NCBI GenBank assembly: GCA_947447975.1
Contig: CANFLU010000017.1
Location: 1 to 53,031 of the forward strand
Reading direction: 5' to 3'
Source: Comamonadaceae bacterium
Lineage (GTDB): Bacteria; Pseudomonadota; Gammaproteobacteria; Burkholderiales; Burkholderiaceae_C
Length of the DNA: 53,031 nucleotides
In this document: in pieces, positions 1-9,381 of the stretch
Layout of the letters: the number at the start of each line of letters is the position of its first letter
Position numbering within the stretch: position 1 is the first letter of the stretch
Notes under the pieces: generated by a model
What the model saw: the letters and a program-made list of their open reading frames with translations, nothing else
Told to the model about the DNA's origin: nothing
Database searches by the model: none
Translations under genes and position numbers: made by a program

Positions 1-11
1 AACTCTAGCTA

Positions 12-125
12 TCAACCCTGACGCTGCTTGTGACGCGGATCTGTACAGATCACACGCACCACGCCCTTGCGACGGATAATCTTGCAATTGCGGCAAATTT
101 TCTTGACCGAGGCCGAGACTTTCAT
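12..125 (-). CDS. rpmJ: 50S ribosomal protein L36
   Basis: This 37-residue protein is the small basic zinc-ribbon protein L36 of the large ribosomal subunit. It starts [14 protein letters not shown] and keeps the full zinc set C11, C14, C27 and H32, so it is the zinc-binding C+ form. The ATG is preceded by an AGGAGA-type ribosome binding site. It follows secY on the same strand across a gap of about 115 bases. That gap holds an imperfect inverted repeat at 196-218 and no infA gene. The order secY-rpmJ matches E. coli, and rpsM would be expected just beyond the window edge. Confidence 0.95.
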   Translation of the reverse strand: MKVSASVKKICRNCKIIRRKGVVRVICTDPRHKQRQG

Positions 126-240
126 TTCTGTTCTCCTAAAACTACCAAGGTGACCAACACCCATGTCCCGGTCACTATTTCCTGCCACATCTACAGGCTA
201 GCAGCTGCGCTGCCAGCCCCATCTTTTTTTCAAGCCCCAC

Positions 241-1551
241 TTAAGAAGACTTGAAGCTTGCTTTCTTTAGCAATGAATCATATTGCTGCGACATCAGGTA
301 GTTTTGTACCTGGGCCATGAAATCCATGGTAACGACGACAATAATCAGCAATGACGTTCCGCCAAAGTAAAACGGCACGTTGTATTTCAAAATCAAAAAC
401 TCAGGCAACAAACATACAAAGGTGATGTAAACCGCACCAGCCAGCGTCAATCGCAGCAGAATCTTGTCAATGTATTTCGCGGTGTGATCACCCGGACGGA
501 TGCCAGGAATAAAGGCGCCGCTCTTTTTCAGGTTGTCCGCAGTTTCGCGGCTGTTAAACACCAATGCGGTGTAAAAGAAACAGAAAAACACAATAGCACT
601 GGCATACAACATCACATACACCGGCTGGCCGGGACTGAGCGTGCTCGCGATGTCTTTGAGCCAATGCATAGACTCACCACTACTAAACCAGTTGGCAATC
701 GTGGCTGGCAGCAAAATAATAGAGGAGGCAAAAATTGGAGGGATCACGCCCGCCATATTGAGCTTGAGCGGAAGGTGCGAGGATTGGCCGCCGTAAACTT
801 TATTCCCCACCTGGCGCCGTGCGTAGTTCACAAGAATCTTGCGCTGCCCGCGTTCAACAAACACCACAAAGTAAGTCACTAGTCCAACCAGCACCACAAT
901 CACGAGCGCAACCAGAATGCTCATCGCCCCTGTGCGCACTAACTCCAATAAACCGCCAATGGCATTGGGCAAACCGGCGGCAATACCGCCAAAAATCAAA
1001 ATAGAGATGCCATTACCCAAGCCGCGCTCGGTAATTTGTTCTCCCAACCACATCAAGAACATCGTGCCCGAAGTCAAAGTCACCATCGCGGTGATGCGAA
1101 AACCCATGCCAGGTGACATCACCAAGCCCGCGGAAGACTCCAGCGCTAGGGCAATACCCATGGACTGGAACAAAGCCAGACCCAAAGTACCGTAGCGCGT
1201 GTACTGCGTAATCTTGCGACGCCCGGCTTCGCCTTCTTTCTTCAACTGCTCAAAGGTGGGCACTACATAGCCCAGCAATTGCATGATGATGGACGCCGAA
1301 ATATAGGGCATGATGCCCAATGCAAAAACGGTAAAGCGAGACAAAGCACCGCCAGAGAACATATTGAACAAACTCAATATGCCGCCTTGCTGCCCATTAA
1401 ACAGTTGCTGCAATTGATTCGGGTCGATACCCGGCACAGGAATGTGCGCACCCACCCGGTACACGACCAAGGCGAGCAGCAGGAACACCAAGCGGCGACT
1501 TAAGTCGCCGTACTTGCCGTTCTTAGCTGTTTGCGCAGAGGTACTTGCCAC
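241..1551 (-). CDS. secY: Preprotein translocase subunit SecY
   Basis: SecY forms the protein-conducting channel of the inner-membrane Sec translocon with SecE and SecG. The 436 residues are close to the E. coli length of 443. They show the expected run of about ten hydrophobic segments, an N-terminal stretch [12 protein letters not shown] leading into the plug region, and the cytoplasmic loop [15 protein letters not shown], which matches the SecA/ribosome docking loop. The gene starts 18 bases after the rplO stop and lies near the 3' end of the spc operon, its usual place. Regulation is presumably that of the ribosomal operon. Confidence 0.97.
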   Translation of the reverse strand: MASTSAQTAKNGKYGDLSRRLVFLLLALVVYRVGAHIPVPGIDPNQLQQLFNGQQGGILSLFNMFSGGALSRFTVFALGIMPYISASIIMQLLGYVVPTFEQLKKEGEAGRRKITQYTRYGTLGLALFQSMGIALALESSAGLVMSPGMGFRITAMVTLTSGTMFLMWLGEQITERGLGNGISILIFGGIAAGLPNAIGGLLELVRTGAMSILVALVIVVLVGLVTYFVVFVERGQRKILVNYARRQVGNKVYGGQSSHLPLKLNMAGVIPPIFASSIILLPATIANWFSSGESMHWLKDIASTLSPGQPVYVMLYASAIVFFCFFYTALVFNSRETADNLKKSGAFIPGIRPGDHTAKYIDKILLRLTLAGAVYITFVCLLPEFLILKYNVPFYFGGTSLLIIVVVTMDFMAQVQNYLMSQQYDSLLKKASFKSS

Positions 1552-1569
1552 GGGCTCTTCTCAAATCAA

Positions 1570-2004
1570 TTAGGCGATGCTGCCGCCAGCTGCTTCAATA
1601 GCCGCTTTAGCACCGGCGCTTGCGCCAATACCGGTCAGCTTCACCGCCTTGGTCAAAGCGCCTGTGTGAATCACTTTCACCACCTTGGCAATCGGTGCCA
1701 CCACACCCGCTTGCTTGAGGGTGAGCATGTCCACTTCCGGCAGCCCTAGCACTTCTAGCGTTGTCAATGTGATTTCGGCGTTGTACTTGAGCAAATGGGA
1801 TTTAAAACCACGCTTGGGCAAACGGCGGTGCATAGGCATCTGGCCGCCTTCAAAACCCACTTTGTGGTAACCACCGGCACGGGACTTCTGACCTTTGTGC
1901 CCACGACCAGCGGTCTTACCCAAACCCGAGCCGATACCACGACCGACGCGACGTTTGGCGTGCTTGGCGCCCGATGCAGGCTTGATGCCATTGAGTTCCA
2001 TCAT
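1570..2004 (-). CDS. rplO: 50S ribosomal protein L15
   Basis: L15 is a late-assembly protein of the large ribosomal subunit that binds 23S rRNA. The 144 residues equal the E. coli length. The N-terminus is the typical glycine- and arginine-rich extension ([20 protein letters not shown] followed by [16 protein letters not shown]). The extra leading methionine makes the exact start ambiguous by one codon. It sits between rpmD, 7 bases upstream, and secY, 18 bases downstream, which is the canonical order. Confidence 0.96.
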   Translation of the reverse strand: MMELNGIKPASGAKHAKRRVGRGIGSGLGKTAGRGHKGQKSRAGGYHKVGFEGGQMPMHRRLPKRGFKSHLLKYNAEITLTTLEVLGLPEVDMLTLKQAGVVAPIAKVVKVIHTGALTKAVKLTGIGASAGAKAAIEAAGGSIA

Positions 2005-2011
2005 CCGCCCC

Positions 2012-2194
2012 TTACAGCACTTTGACCAGATAGCTGATCTTGTTGATCATTCCGCGAACGGCCGGCGTGTCTTCCAACTCGCTGGTGCTCCCCATTTTGC
2101 GCAGGCCCAGGCCGCGCACAGTGGCACGATGGGATTCTTTGCAACCAATCGGGCTACGCACCAATTGGATTTTTACGGTTTGAGGTGTAGTCAT
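2012..2194 (-). CDS. rpmD: 50S ribosomal protein L30
   Basis: This 60-residue protein is L30 of the large subunit. It begins [18 protein letters not shown] and carries the family pattern of a short beta strand, then [14 protein letters not shown], then the closing beta strand [12 protein letters not shown] longer open frame extends upstream, but it would overlap rpsE. The ATG at 2194 gives the E. coli-like length of 59-60 residues and a 13-base gap to rpsE, so I chose it. Some bacteria lack L30; here it is present and intact. Confidence 0.95.
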   Translation of the reverse strand: MTTPQTVKIQLVRSPIGCKESHRATVRGLGLRKMGSTSELEDTPAVRGMINKISYLVKVL

Positions 2195-2207
2195 GACAAG
2201 TCTCCGA

Positions 2208-2732
2208 TCAGGCGAAGATCTCTTCGATCGATTTGCCGCGCTTGGCAGCAACTTGCGAAGGCGTGGTGGAGATCGACAGAGCGTCCAAAGTGGCACGCAC
2301 CATGTTGTAGGGGTTGGTAGACCCATGGCTCTTGGCCACGATATCGGTAATACCAACGACTTCAAAGACAGCGCGCATAGGTCCGCCAGCGATGATGCCA
2401 GTTCCCTTGGGAGCCGGTGCCATCATGACATTGGCTGCGCCATGGTGGCCCATAACCTGGTGGTGGATAGTTCCGTTTTTCAGGCTGACCTTGATCATGT
2501 TGCGACGGGCTTCTTCCATCGCTTTTTGCACGGCAGCCGGCACTTCCTTGGATTTGCCTTTGCCCATGCCGATGCGGCCATCGCCGTCACCGACCACGGT
2601 CAAGGCGGCAAAGCCCAGAATACGACCACCCTTGACCACTTTGGTCACGCGGTTGATCGCGATCATTTTTTCCCGCAGACCGTCCTCGGGTCCTTCGACC
2701 TTGCCCTGCATTTTTGCTTGTACTTTAGCCAT
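2208..2732 (-). CDS. rpsE: 30S ribosomal protein S5
   Basis: S5 contributes to translational fidelity and to the mRNA entry channel of the small subunit. The 174 residues contain the double-stranded-RNA-binding-like N-terminal domain ([18 protein letters not shown], then [10 protein letters not shown]) and the C-terminal domain ([19 protein letters not shown]). It is a few residues longer than the E. coli protein of 167, because of a charged N-terminal segment ([19 protein letters not shown]). That segment is common in betaproteobacteria. It lies 17 bases after rplR and 13 before rpmD. Confidence 0.97.
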   Translation of the reverse strand: MAKVQAKMQGKVEGPEDGLREKMIAINRVTKVVKGGRILGFAALTVVGDGDGRIGMGKGKSKEVPAAVQKAMEEARRNMIKVSLKNGTIHHQVMGHHGAANVMMAPAPKGTGIIAGGPMRAVFEVVGITDIVAKSHGSTNPYNMVRATLDALSISTTPSQVAAKRGKSIEEIFA

Positions 2733-2749
2733 GGTTCGTTCCGATCTGC

Positions 2750-3115
2750 TTAAAACTGCAAGCCTGCTTCGCGCGCCGCGTCAGCCAAGGCCTTGACCCG
2801 GCCGTGGTAGGCAAAGCCCGCACGGTCAAAGGCGACTTTTTCGATGCCGGCCGCCTTGGCTTTTTCAGCCACCAGCTTGCCAACCATTTGGGCTGCGGCC
2901 ACATTGCCACCCTTGCCCGAACCACCCAGCGCGCTGCGCACATCGGCCTGCAGGCTCGACGCGGTCGCCACAATGCGATCGCCGGTGCCGGCAATCACGG
3001 TTGCGTAAATATGCAAATTGGTACGGTTGACCGTGAGCCGTGCAACGCCTTGGGTTGCAATACGGATACGGGTCTGACGCGCTCTGCGAAGACGTTGCTC
3101 TTTTTTCGTCAACAT
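2750..3115 (-). CDS. rplR: 50S ribosomal protein L18
   Basis: L18 binds 5S rRNA together with L5 and L25 and helps place it in the central protuberance. The 121 residues begin [16 protein letters not shown], the usual highly basic flexible tail. The core that follows includes [14 protein letters not shown] and ends [20 protein letters not shown], a hallmark of the family. The gene starts 11 bases downstream of rplF on the same transcript. Nothing in it is unusual. Confidence 0.97.
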   Translation of the reverse strand: MLTKKEQRLRRARQTRIRIATQGVARLTVNRTNLHIYATVIAGTGDRIVATASSLQADVRSALGGSGKGGNVAAAQMVGKLVAEKAKAAGIEKVAFDRAGFAYHGRVKALADAAREAGLQF

Positions 3116-3126
3116 AGTGCAGCTCC

Positions 3127-3660
3127 TTATTTCTTCTTGGTTTCTTTGATGGTGATCTTCTCATCCGAATAACGGATGCCTTTGCCTTTGTAAGGCTCAG
3201 GAGGACGTACACCACGAATTTCCGCTGCAATCTGACCCACGCGCTGGCGGTCCGCACCCTTGATGGAAATCTCCGTCGGCGTCGCAGTAGCCACGGTGAT
3301 ACCAGCAGGCATCTCCATATTGACAGGGTGTGAAAAACCGATTGCCAGATTGAGTTTGTTGCCCGTAGCCTGGGCCTTGAAACCCACACCGACCAGCATG
3401 AGCTTTTTCTCAAAACCCTGGGTCACGCCAGTGACCATATTGCTGACCAGCTGGCGCATGGTGCCGGACATGGCATCGGCGGCACGCGAGTCATTGGCAG
3501 GCAAAAACACCAAAGAGCCGGACTCGTTGGAAATTTTGACCAGTGCGTTTTGCGCCAGATGCAAAGTACCACCGGCCGCTTTAACGCTGATCTGGTCTTC
3601 CTTGATCTGCACATCGACGCCAGCGGGAATGCTGACAGGACGTTTACCTACTCGGGACAT
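3127..3660 (-). CDS. rplF: 50S ribosomal protein L6
   Basis: L6 lies near the factor-binding site of the large subunit. The 177 residues equal the E. coli length. They start [17 protein letters not shown] and contain the C-terminal signature [20 protein letters not shown], then PYKGKGIRY. Both internally repeated domains of the family are intact. It follows rpsH by 22 bases and precedes rplR by 11, so it is a regular member of the spc transcript. Confidence 0.97.
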   Translation of the reverse strand: MSRVGKRPVSIPAGVDVQIKEDQISVKAAGGTLHLAQNALVKISNESGSLVFLPANDSRAADAMSGTMRQLVSNMVTGVTQGFEKKLMLVGVGFKAQATGNKLNLAIGFSHPVNMEMPAGITVATATPTEISIKGADRQRVGQIAAEIRGVRPPEPYKGKGIRYSDEKITIKETKKK

Positions 3661-3682
3661 AGTTATTTCTCCAGATTGCAGC

Positions 3683-4078
3683 TTAGGCCACGTAGCACAG
3701 CACTTCGCCGCCTACGCCATTGGCGCGCGCTTTGCGATCTGTCATCACGCCTTGCGGGGTGGTCACAATCGCTACGCCCAAGCCGTTTTGCACTTGGGGA
3801 ATGGCGTCGCTGCCGCGGTACACACGCAAGCCTGGACGGCTTACGCGCTCGATACGTTCAATCACCGGGCGTCCTGCGTAATATTTCAATGCGATTTCCA
3901 GCTCCGACTTGCCAGCAGCAGTCGTCACTTTGAAGCCGTCGATGTAGCCTTCGTCTTGGAGCACCTGTGCAATGGCGACCTTCACTTTAGATGAAGGCAC
4001 CAACACGGTGGGCTTGGCGACCATTTGCGCGTTACGAATACGCGTCAACAGGTCTGCGATGGGATCACTCATACTCAT
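3683..4078 (-). CDS. rpsH: 30S ribosomal protein S8
   Basis: S8 is a primary 16S rRNA-binding protein. In E. coli it also represses spc-operon translation by binding an mRNA site near the start of rplE. The 131 residues start [16 protein letters not shown] and end with the conserved stretch [11 protein letters not shown]. The E. coli regulatory mimicry site was not searched for computationally. I do not see an obvious long hairpin in the 2-base rplX-rplE junction, so conservation of that feedback loop is untested here. Confidence 0.97.
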   Translation of the reverse strand: MSMSDPIADLLTRIRNAQMVAKPTVLVPSSKVKVAIAQVLQDEGYIDGFKVTTAAGKSELEIALKYYAGRPVIERIERVSRPGLRVYRGSDAIPQVQNGLGVAIVTTPQGVMTDRKARANGVGGEVLCYVA

Positions 4079-4096
4079 ATCGGGTTCTCCTGCCGC

Positions 4097-4402
4097 TTAC
4101 CAGCTCGCCTTGACGATACCGGGGATTTCACCGGCAAACGCCATTTCGCGGATCTTTGCTCTGGCCAGACCAAATTGCTGGAACGTGCCACGGGGACGAC
4201 CCGTGATGGCGCAGCGGTTACGCTGGCGCGTGGGATTGGCGTTGCGCGGAAGCTTCTGCAAGTCCAAACGCGCCGCGGCGCGCTCTTCGTCGCTACGCTT
4301 TGCGTCACCCGCAACCGCCTTCAACGCAGCATGTTTTTTCGCGTATTTTGCGACCAGTTTGTCGCGCTTGAGCTCACGCTCGATTAAAGCCATTTTTGCC
4401 AC
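4097..4402 (-). CDS. rpsN: 30S ribosomal protein S14
   Basis: The 101 residues match the long, zinc-free (C-) form of S14 found in most proteobacteria. It starts [16 protein letters not shown] and ends with the 16S-binding block [20 protein letters not shown], then [19 protein letters not shown]. The CxxC pairs of the zinc form are absent, leaving a single cysteine in that block. It is positioned 8 bases after rplE and 18 before rpsH. Confidence 0.97.
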   Translation of the reverse strand: MAKMALIERELKRDKLVAKYAKKHAALKAVAGDAKRSDEERAAARLDLQKLPRNANPTRQRNRCAITGRPRGTFQQFGLARAKIREMAFAGEIPGIVKASW

Positions 4403-4410
4403 TGGTCACC

Positions 4411-4950
4411 TCAATTCTTGAACGGGAAACGAAAACCGGACAACAGCGCCTTGCACTCTTCGTCGGTCTTTGCGGTCGTGGTGATGCTGATATTGAGGCC
4501 GCGCAAAGCGTCAACTTTGTCGTATTCAATTTCAGGGAAAATGATTTGCTCTTTCACGCCGATGTTGTAGTTGCCACGGCCATCGAAAGCGCGTCCGGAA
4601 ATACCACGGAAATCTCGCACGCGGGGCAGGGCAACCGTGACAAAGCGGTCCAGAAATTCATACATGTGCACGCCACGCAGCGTAACCATGCAGCCAATGG
4701 CCTGGCCTTCGCGAATTTTGAAACCAGCGATCGCTTTCTTGGACTTGGTAACCACCGGCTTTTGGCCAGCGATTTTGGTCAGATCCGCCACCGCGCTGTC
4801 CATCACTTTTTTGTCCGCTACCGCTTCACTCACACCCATATTGAGGGTGATTTTGGTGATGCGTGGAACTTGCATGGGCGATTTGAAACCAAACTTGGCC
4901 ATCAAATCAGGCGCGACTTTCTCGCGGTAGTGCTGTTGTAAACGTGCCAT
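4411..4950 (-). CDS. rplE: 50S ribosomal protein L5
   Basis: L5 carries 5S rRNA into the large subunit and contacts the P-site tRNA. The 179 residues equal the E. coli length. They show the N-terminal [20 protein letters not shown] and the family motif [17 protein letters not shown]. The stretch [20 protein letters not shown] and the C-terminal [20 protein letters not shown] complete the match. It starts 2 bases after the rplX stop, so the two are probably translationally coupled. Confidence 0.97.
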   Translation of the reverse strand: MARLQQHYREKVAPDLMAKFGFKSPMQVPRITKITLNMGVSEAVADKKVMDSAVADLTKIAGQKPVVTKSKKAIAGFKIREGQAIGCMVTLRGVHMYEFLDRFVTVALPRVRDFRGISGRAFDGRGNYNIGVKEQIIFPEIEYDKVDALRGLNISITTTAKTDEECKALLSGFRFPFKN

Positions 4951-4952
4951 AT

Positions 4953-5273
4953 TTATGCCGCCTTGATTTCGTCGCCGCTGGACTTGTAAACGCGAACGCG
5001 CTTTCCATCAGCCTGTACCTTGATACCAACACGGTCCGCCTTGCCCGATGCCACGTTGAAGATAGCGATATTGGACTGGTGGATGGGCATGGTTTTGTCC
5101 ACGATGCCGCCGGTGGTTCCCTTGAGCGGGTTGGGCTTGGTGTGCTTTTTGACCTGGTTCACACCTTCAACGAGCACATGCGAGTCGTCACTGCGCAATG
5201 TCACGACGCCGCGCTTGCCTTTATCCCGTCCTGCGATGACGATCACTTGATCGCCCTTGCGAATCTTGTTCAT
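4953..5273 (-). CDS. rplX: 50S ribosomal protein L24
   Basis: L24 is an assembly-initiating protein of the large subunit. The 106 residues start [20 protein letters not shown], the KOW motif typical of the family. They continue into the conserved block [13 protein letters not shown] and then [19 protein letters not shown]. Its length is close to the E. coli protein (104). It lies 9 bases after rplN and 2 before rplE. Confidence 0.97.
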   Translation of the reverse strand: MNKIRKGDQVIVIAGRDKGKRGVVTLRSDDSHVLVEGVNQVKKHTKPNPLKGTTGGIVDKTMPIHQSNIAIFNVASGKADRVGIKVQADGKRVRVYKSSGDEIKAA

Positions 5274-5282
5274 AGCCTGTCC

Positions 5283-5651
5283 TTACAAAACTTCGGGAGC
5301 CAAGGACACAATCTTCATGAACTTCTCGGTACGCAATTCACGCGTAACCGGTCCGAAGATACGGGTGCCGATAGGCTCGAGCTTGGCGTTGAGCAACACT
5401 GCTGCATTGCCATCAAACTTCACCAGGGAGCCGTCTGCCCGGCGGATACCTTTGGCGGTGCGCACCACCACTGCGCTATAGACCTCGCCTTTTTTGACGC
5501 GTGAGCGAGGCGCAGCTTCTTTGATGCTCACCTTGATGATGTCCCCTACGCTGGCATAGCGGCGGCGCGAGCCACCTAGCACCTTGATGCAAAGGACCGA
5601 TTTCGCGCCGGTGTTATCGGCGACTTCCAGTCGAGATTCAGTTTGGATCAT
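5283..5651 (-). CDS. rplN: 50S ribosomal protein L14
   Basis: L14 binds 23S rRNA at the subunit interface and is the first gene of the spc operon. I take the ATG at 5651 ([20 protein letters not shown]), giving 122 residues against 123 in E. coli. An in-frame TTG at 5666 would add five residues not typical of the family. No strong Shine-Dalgarno sequence is seen. The bases just upstream (CTGACATG) could pair with the AGTCAG at the 5' end of the leader, which might influence initiation. The upstream neighbour is glpD rather than rpsQ, so this gene heads its own transcription unit here. Confidence 0.95.
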   Translation of the reverse strand: MIQTESRLEVADNTGAKSVLCIKVLGGSRRRYASVGDIIKVSIKEAAPRSRVKKGEVYSAVVVRTAKGIRRADGSLVKFDGNAAVLLNAKLEPIGTRIFGPVTRELRTEKFMKIVSLAPEVL

Positions 5652-5711
5652 GTCAGTTTTTCCCAACTTGCACCGGAAGCGCTACCTCGGATTACCGAGA
5701 AAACGCGTACC

Positions 5712-5759
5712 AGTCAGTCTTGGGCCCGCTGTCCTCAACCCGAACCGTTCGGGCTGACT
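5712..5759 (-). other. Structured leader of the spc operon (nested inverted repeats)
   Basis: Read on the minus strand, the leader upstream of rplN contains AGTCAG, then a CCCGAA-CGG-TTCGGG hairpin (5739-5753), and later CTGACT. The outer hexamers can pair (5754-5759 with 5712-5717). A second CTGAC abuts the rplN start codon and could compete for the same AGTCAG. The pairing is seen directly in the sequence. A regulatory role, such as translational feedback by a ribosomal protein, is inference. Confidence 0.4.
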
Positions 5760-5801
5760 CCATGTGGGCAGAATCTTCAGCTTTTAAGAGCGAAGCCCGC
5801 G

Positions 5802-5831
5802 ATTATGCACTATTTATCTGCGCCTTGTCCA
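5802..5831 (-). promoter_or_regulatory. Candidate sigma-70 promoter of the spc block
   Basis: On the minus strand, TGGACA (5826-5831) is followed after 18 bases by CATAAT (5802-5807), preceded by TG. These are near-consensus -35 and -10 elements. They lie between the glpD stop and rplN, about 150 bases before the rplN start. The site fits an independent promoter for the rplN-to-rpmJ genes, which otherwise would depend on read-through from glpD. Confidence 0.55.
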
Positions 5832-5847
5832 CATTTTTCGGCGCTTT

Positions 5848-7437
5848 TTACGGAATCTGTGAAAAATGGACGCAAAGTTCCAGAAATTCAGACTCGCCGG
5901 CATCCTGTCCCAACTCCTGGTGCACGAGCGCTGCCACTTGGCTGGCCGCTGCAGCAGCCTGCTGTGCGTCCAAGAACAGAAGCCGCGAGCGCCTTGCCAG
6001 CACGTCTTCCACAGTCAGCGCATATTCATATCGCAGCGCAAAGCGGACCATGGCCTCGGACAATCCCGGGCAGATCCAAGTAGCGGCACCCGGCAGGGAC
6101 TGCACGAGCGCCTGCTCCGCACCATAGGAATGCAATCCAGGCGGCAGGCTTAAGGAGGTGACGGCCGCTTGCGCCAAGGGCGCACCCACCATACGGGCCT
6201 GCTGCGTACGGCAAGCGGGCAAAGCGGCTATGAGACGGGCCTCCTGGCAGGCGGCGAGCACATCCTCGGCCATCACCCGGTAGGTGGTCCATTTGCCGCC
6301 CGTAACGGTGACCAGCCCGGACCGGCTGATGGCAACGGTGTGTTCCCGGCTCAAGGTTTTGGTGTCCTGATCGTCCTGGTGTTTGACCAGGGGGCGCAAG
6401 CCGACCCAAATGCTGCGCACGTCAGCACGGGTAGGTGCGCGGTGCAAGTAGTTGCCGGCCTCGCCCAAAATAAAGTCCACCTCTTGCTTGAAGGCCTGCG
6501 GCTCGCGGGACAAGTCTTGGCGCGGCGTGTCGGTGGTACCTAGAATGACCTTACCGAGCCAGGGCACAGCGAACAACACCCGTCCGTCCGATGTTTTGGG
6601 CACCATCAGGGCGGTATCGCCTTGCAAAAAACTACGATCCACCACCAGATGCACCCCTTGGCTAGGGGCGACCAAGGGCTTGAAAGCGGCGGCGGACTCC
6701 TGCTGGGCATCTTTTTCGCGCAAAGCGTCCACCCACACACCGGTCGCGTTGATGACGCACGCACTGCGGACGCGGTAGGACGTGCCGCTGCGCGTATCGG
6801 TAGCAATTAGCCCAACGATGCGGCCGCCCTCATACATCAAGGCCTCGGCGCGGCAGTAGTTGACAAGCAATGCGCCTTGCTGCGCCGCCGTGCGGGCAAT
6901 GGCAATCGCTAGACGCGCGTCGTTGAACTGACCGTCCCAGTACCGCACCCCGCCGCGCAACCCCTGGGTACGGGCCGCCGGGATCAGCCCCAAAGTGTCC
7001 TGGCGGCCCAGAACTTCCGTCTTGCCCAGCCCGGCATCACCGGCCAACTGGTCATACAGTTTGAGCCCGACACCATAAAAAGGCTTTTCCCACCAACGGT
7101 AGGCAGGCACGACAAAGGCCAGGGGTTGCGCGATGTGGGGCGCACTGTGGAGCAGCGTGCGTCGCTCATGCAAAGCTTCGCGCACCAAGGACACATTGCC
7201 CTGTCCCAGGTAGCGGACGCCCCCGTGTACAAGCTTGGTGGAGCGCGACGAAGTGCCCTTCGCAAAATCATGCGACTCCAGTAGCACGACCTTGAGGCCG
7301 CGCATCGCCGCATCGAGCGCGATGCCCAGTCCGGTCGATCCACCGCCAACCACCGCCACGTCGTACACCACATCCTCACCCAGGCGGGTAAGAATCTCAG
7401 CGCGTGGCGCGGGCAATGCAGTGTGCTGGTTGGCCAT
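5848..7437 (-). CDS. glpD: Glycerol-3-phosphate dehydrogenase, FAD-dependent
   Basis: GlpD oxidises sn-glycerol 3-phosphate to dihydroxyacetone phosphate at the inner membrane and passes electrons to quinone. The 529 residues begin with an ADP-binding Rossmann segment (VAVVGGGSTGLGIALDAAMR). The GlpD/GlpA signature GTSSRSTKLVHGGVRYLGQG follows. A FAD/substrate segment is seen in the middle (WLGKVILGTTDTP), and a C-terminal helical domain closes the protein. It is the last gene of the minus-strand glycerol operon, 125 bases after glpV, with hairpins in that gap. No strong terminator follows it before the spc promoter, so some read-through into ribosomal genes is possible. Confidence 0.95.
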   Translation of the reverse strand: MANQHTALPAPRAEILTRLGEDVVYDVAVVGGGSTGLGIALDAAMRGLKVVLLESHDFAKGTSSRSTKLVHGGVRYLGQGNVSLVREALHERRTLLHSAPHIAQPLAFVVPAYRWWEKPFYGVGLKLYDQLAGDAGLGKTEVLGRQDTLGLIPAARTQGLRGGVRYWDGQFNDARLAIAIARTAAQQGALLVNYCRAEALMYEGGRIVGLIATDTRSGTSYRVRSACVINATGVWVDALREKDAQQESAAAFKPLVAPSQGVHLVVDRSFLQGDTALMVPKTSDGRVLFAVPWLGKVILGTTDTPRQDLSREPQAFKQEVDFILGEAGNYLHRAPTRADVRSIWVGLRPLVKHQDDQDTKTLSREHTVAISRSGLVTVTGGKWTTYRVMAEDVLAACQEARLIAALPACRTQQARMVGAPLAQAAVTSLSLPPGLHSYGAEQALVQSLPGAATWICPGLSEAMVRFALRYEYALTVEDVLARRSRLLFLDAQQAAAAASQVAALVHQELGQDAGESEFLELCVHFSQIP

Positions 7438-7500
7438 ATGTCAAAACCTAGGGACGTGCCATCCCCCACCGGCTAAGGGCGCGTCCAAAAAATTCGGGGA

Positions 7501-7533
7501 AGTGGCCGCCCGACACTACGCCGAACGGCCACT
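7501..7533. repeat. Perfect 8-bp inverted repeat between glpV and glpD
   Basis: AGTGGCCG (7501-7508) and CGGCCACT (7526-7533) are perfectly complementary around a 17-base loop. The element lies directly next to the GC-rich hairpin at 7541-7555. Read in the direction of the operon, it would be the second of two consecutive stem-loops between the two genes. Confidence 0.5.
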
Positions 7534-7555
7534 CAAAACACGGGCCTCAGGCCCG
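7534..7555 (-). terminator. GC-rich hairpin with T-stretch after glpV (partial terminator or processing site)
   Basis: CGGGCC-TCA-GGCCCG at 7541-7555 is a perfect 6-bp stem with a 3-base loop. On the minus strand it is followed by TGTTTTGAG, a short U-rich tail, starting 8 bases after the glpV stop. It resembles an intrinsic terminator but is followed by glpD on the same strand. It may therefore only attenuate transcription, or protect the 3' end of the transporter mRNA. That would lower glpD expression relative to the transporter, or stabilise the abundant binding-protein message. Confidence 0.5.
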
Positions 7556-7562
7556 CAGCGGC

Positions 7563-9293
7563 TTAGCGAACTTTGCCGGCTTTCCACGCATTGAGCAGCG
7601 TGTCATAGGCAATGGTCTCGCCTTTTGGCTTTTCATTCGCCAGTTTCTTCCAAGGCGCACCCTTGTCGCTCAGCCATTTGGAAGGATCCATCTTGGCGTT
7701 GAGCTTAGGCGCGCACTTGGCCATACCAGCACGCTCCAAACGGCCCATGACCTGGTCCATTTCTTCGGCCAAGTTGTCCATAGCCGCTTGCGGGGTCTTT
7801 TCACCCGTCACCGCCACGGCCACGTTTTTCCACCAGAGTTGGGCCAACTTAGGATAGTCAGGCACATTGGTTCCGGTGGGTGTCCAGGCCACGCGGGCGG
7901 GGCTGCGGTAGAACTCCACCAAACCGCCTAGCTTGGGCGCCATGTCGGTCATGGTTTTGGATTGGATGTCGCTCTCGCGGATCGGTGTCAGGCCGACCAC
8001 GGTTTTCTTCAGGGACGTGGTTTTAGCCGTAACGAACTGGGCGTACAGCCAAGCGGCTGCGACTTTGTCCGGATCGTGGTCTTTGAAGAAGGTCCATGAG
8101 CCTACGTCCTGGTAGCCGTTTTGCATGCCTTGCTTCCAGTAGGGTCCGTTGGGGCCGGGAGCCATGCGCCACTTCGGAGTTCCATCCGCATTGACCACCG
8201 GCAGGCCGGGCTTGATCATGTCCGCAGTGAAGGCGGTGTACCAGAAGATTTGTTGTGCAATCTGGCCCTGGGCCGGCACCGGACCGGCTTCACCGAAGGT
8301 CATGCCAATGGCTTCCTTGGGCGAATACTTCTTCATCCAGTCGATGTACTTGGTCAAAGCGTAGACCGCAGCAGGTGAGTTGGTCGCGCCGCCGCGGGAG
8401 ACAGAAGCACCCACGGGTGTGCACTTGTCATCAGCGACGCGAATGCCCCACTCATCGACAGGCATGCCATTGGGGATACCTTTGTCGGCTGTACCGGCCA
8501 TAGACAACCACGCATCCGTGAAACGCCAGCCGAGCGAAGGATCTTTCTTGCCGTAATCCATATGGCCATAAATCGGCTTGCCGTCGATGTTCTTCACATC
8601 ATTGGTAAAGAATGCGGCGATATCTTCATACGCACTCCAGTTGAGCGGAACCCCCAGGTCATAGCCATACTTGGCTTTGAACTTTTCCTTGAGGTCTTTG
8701 CGGTCAAACAAGTCTGCGCGGAACCAGTACAGGTTGGCGAATTGCTGCGTAGGTAATTGGTAGAGCTTGCCGTCCGGCGCGGTTGTGAAACTAGTGCCAA
8801 TGAAGTCTTTGATATCTAGGCCCGGATTGGTGTAGTCCTTGCCCGCGCCGGTCATGTAGTCCGTAAGGTTCAAGATCTTGCCGTAACGGTAATGGGTACC
8901 GATCAGGTCCGAGTCGCTGATCCAGCCGTCATAAATCGACTTACCCGATTGCATAGAGGTCTGCAGTTTTTCAACCACATCGCCCTCTTGAATCAAATCA
9001 TGCTTGACCTTGATACCGGTGATTTCCTCGAAGGCTTTGGCCAGTGTCTTGGACTCATACTCGTGCGTCGTGATGGTCTCTGAGACCACCGAAATTTCCT
9101 TTATACCCTTGGCTTGCAGTTTTTTGGCCGCTTCGATAAACCACTTCATTTCATCTAGCTGCTTGTCTTTGCTCAGCGTCGATGGTTGAAATTCGCTGTC
9201 GATCCATTTTTTGGCTGCTGCCTCGTCCGCCCACGCGCTGTTAGCCAGCAGGCAGGCGACTGCGACAGACACCATTGAATACCGTAACTTCAT
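7563..9293 (-). CDS. glpV: Glycerol ABC transporter, substrate-binding protein
   Basis: This is the periplasmic solute-binding protein of a glycerol ABC importer. The ATG at 9293 follows a good ribosome binding site (GAGGAG). It opens a clear signal peptide MKLRYSMVSVAVACLLANSA, cleaved after AWA, so the longer upstream frame was rejected. The mature protein of about 555 residues is larger than most family-1 binding proteins. It contains the extracellular solute-binding fold, with the N-terminal lobe VVSETITTHEYESKTLAKAF. The transporter neighbours (two ATPases, two permeases, small membrane protein) and the linked glpD, glpK and glpR point to glycerol, as in the Rhizobium leguminosarum glpSTPQUV system. 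Confidence 0.9.
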   Translation of the reverse strand: MKLRYSMVSVAVACLLANSAWADEAAAKKWIDSEFQPSTLSKDKQLDEMKWFIEAAKKLQAKGIKEISVVSETITTHEYESKTLAKAFEEITGIKVKHDLIQEGDVVEKLQTSMQSGKSIYDGWISDSDLIGTHYRYGKILNLTDYMTGAGKDYTNPGLDIKDFIGTSFTTAPDGKLYQLPTQQFANLYWFRADLFDRKDLKEKFKAKYGYDLGVPLNWSAYEDIAAFFTNDVKNIDGKPIYGHMDYGKKDPSLGWRFTDAWLSMAGTADKGIPNGMPVDEWGIRVADDKCTPVGASVSRGGATNSPAAVYALTKYIDWMKKYSPKEAIGMTFGEAGPVPAQGQIAQQIFWYTAFTADMIKPGLPVVNADGTPKWRMAPGPNGPYWKQGMQNGYQDVGSWTFFKDHDPDKVAAAWLYAQFVTAKTTSLKKTVVGLTPIRESDIQSKTMTDMAPKLGGLVEFYRSPARVAWTPTGTNVPDYPKLAQLWWKNVAVAVTGEKTPQAAMDNLAEEMDQVMGRLERAGMAKCAPKLNAKMDPSKWLSDKGAPWKKLANEKPKGETIAYDTLLNAWKAGKVR

Positions 9294-9381
9294 GCTATGT
9301 CTCCTCGATTGATGAACACCCCCTACTTTCAAAGGCTGCTTCGGCTCCAGGGGAAAAGGGAACCGATCCTTCACGCTCAAA

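Noticed and set aside
126..240. Possible infA or another small gene between secY and rpmJ
   Set aside because: Only about 115 bases are available, too short for infA, and no frame encodes a plausible protein.
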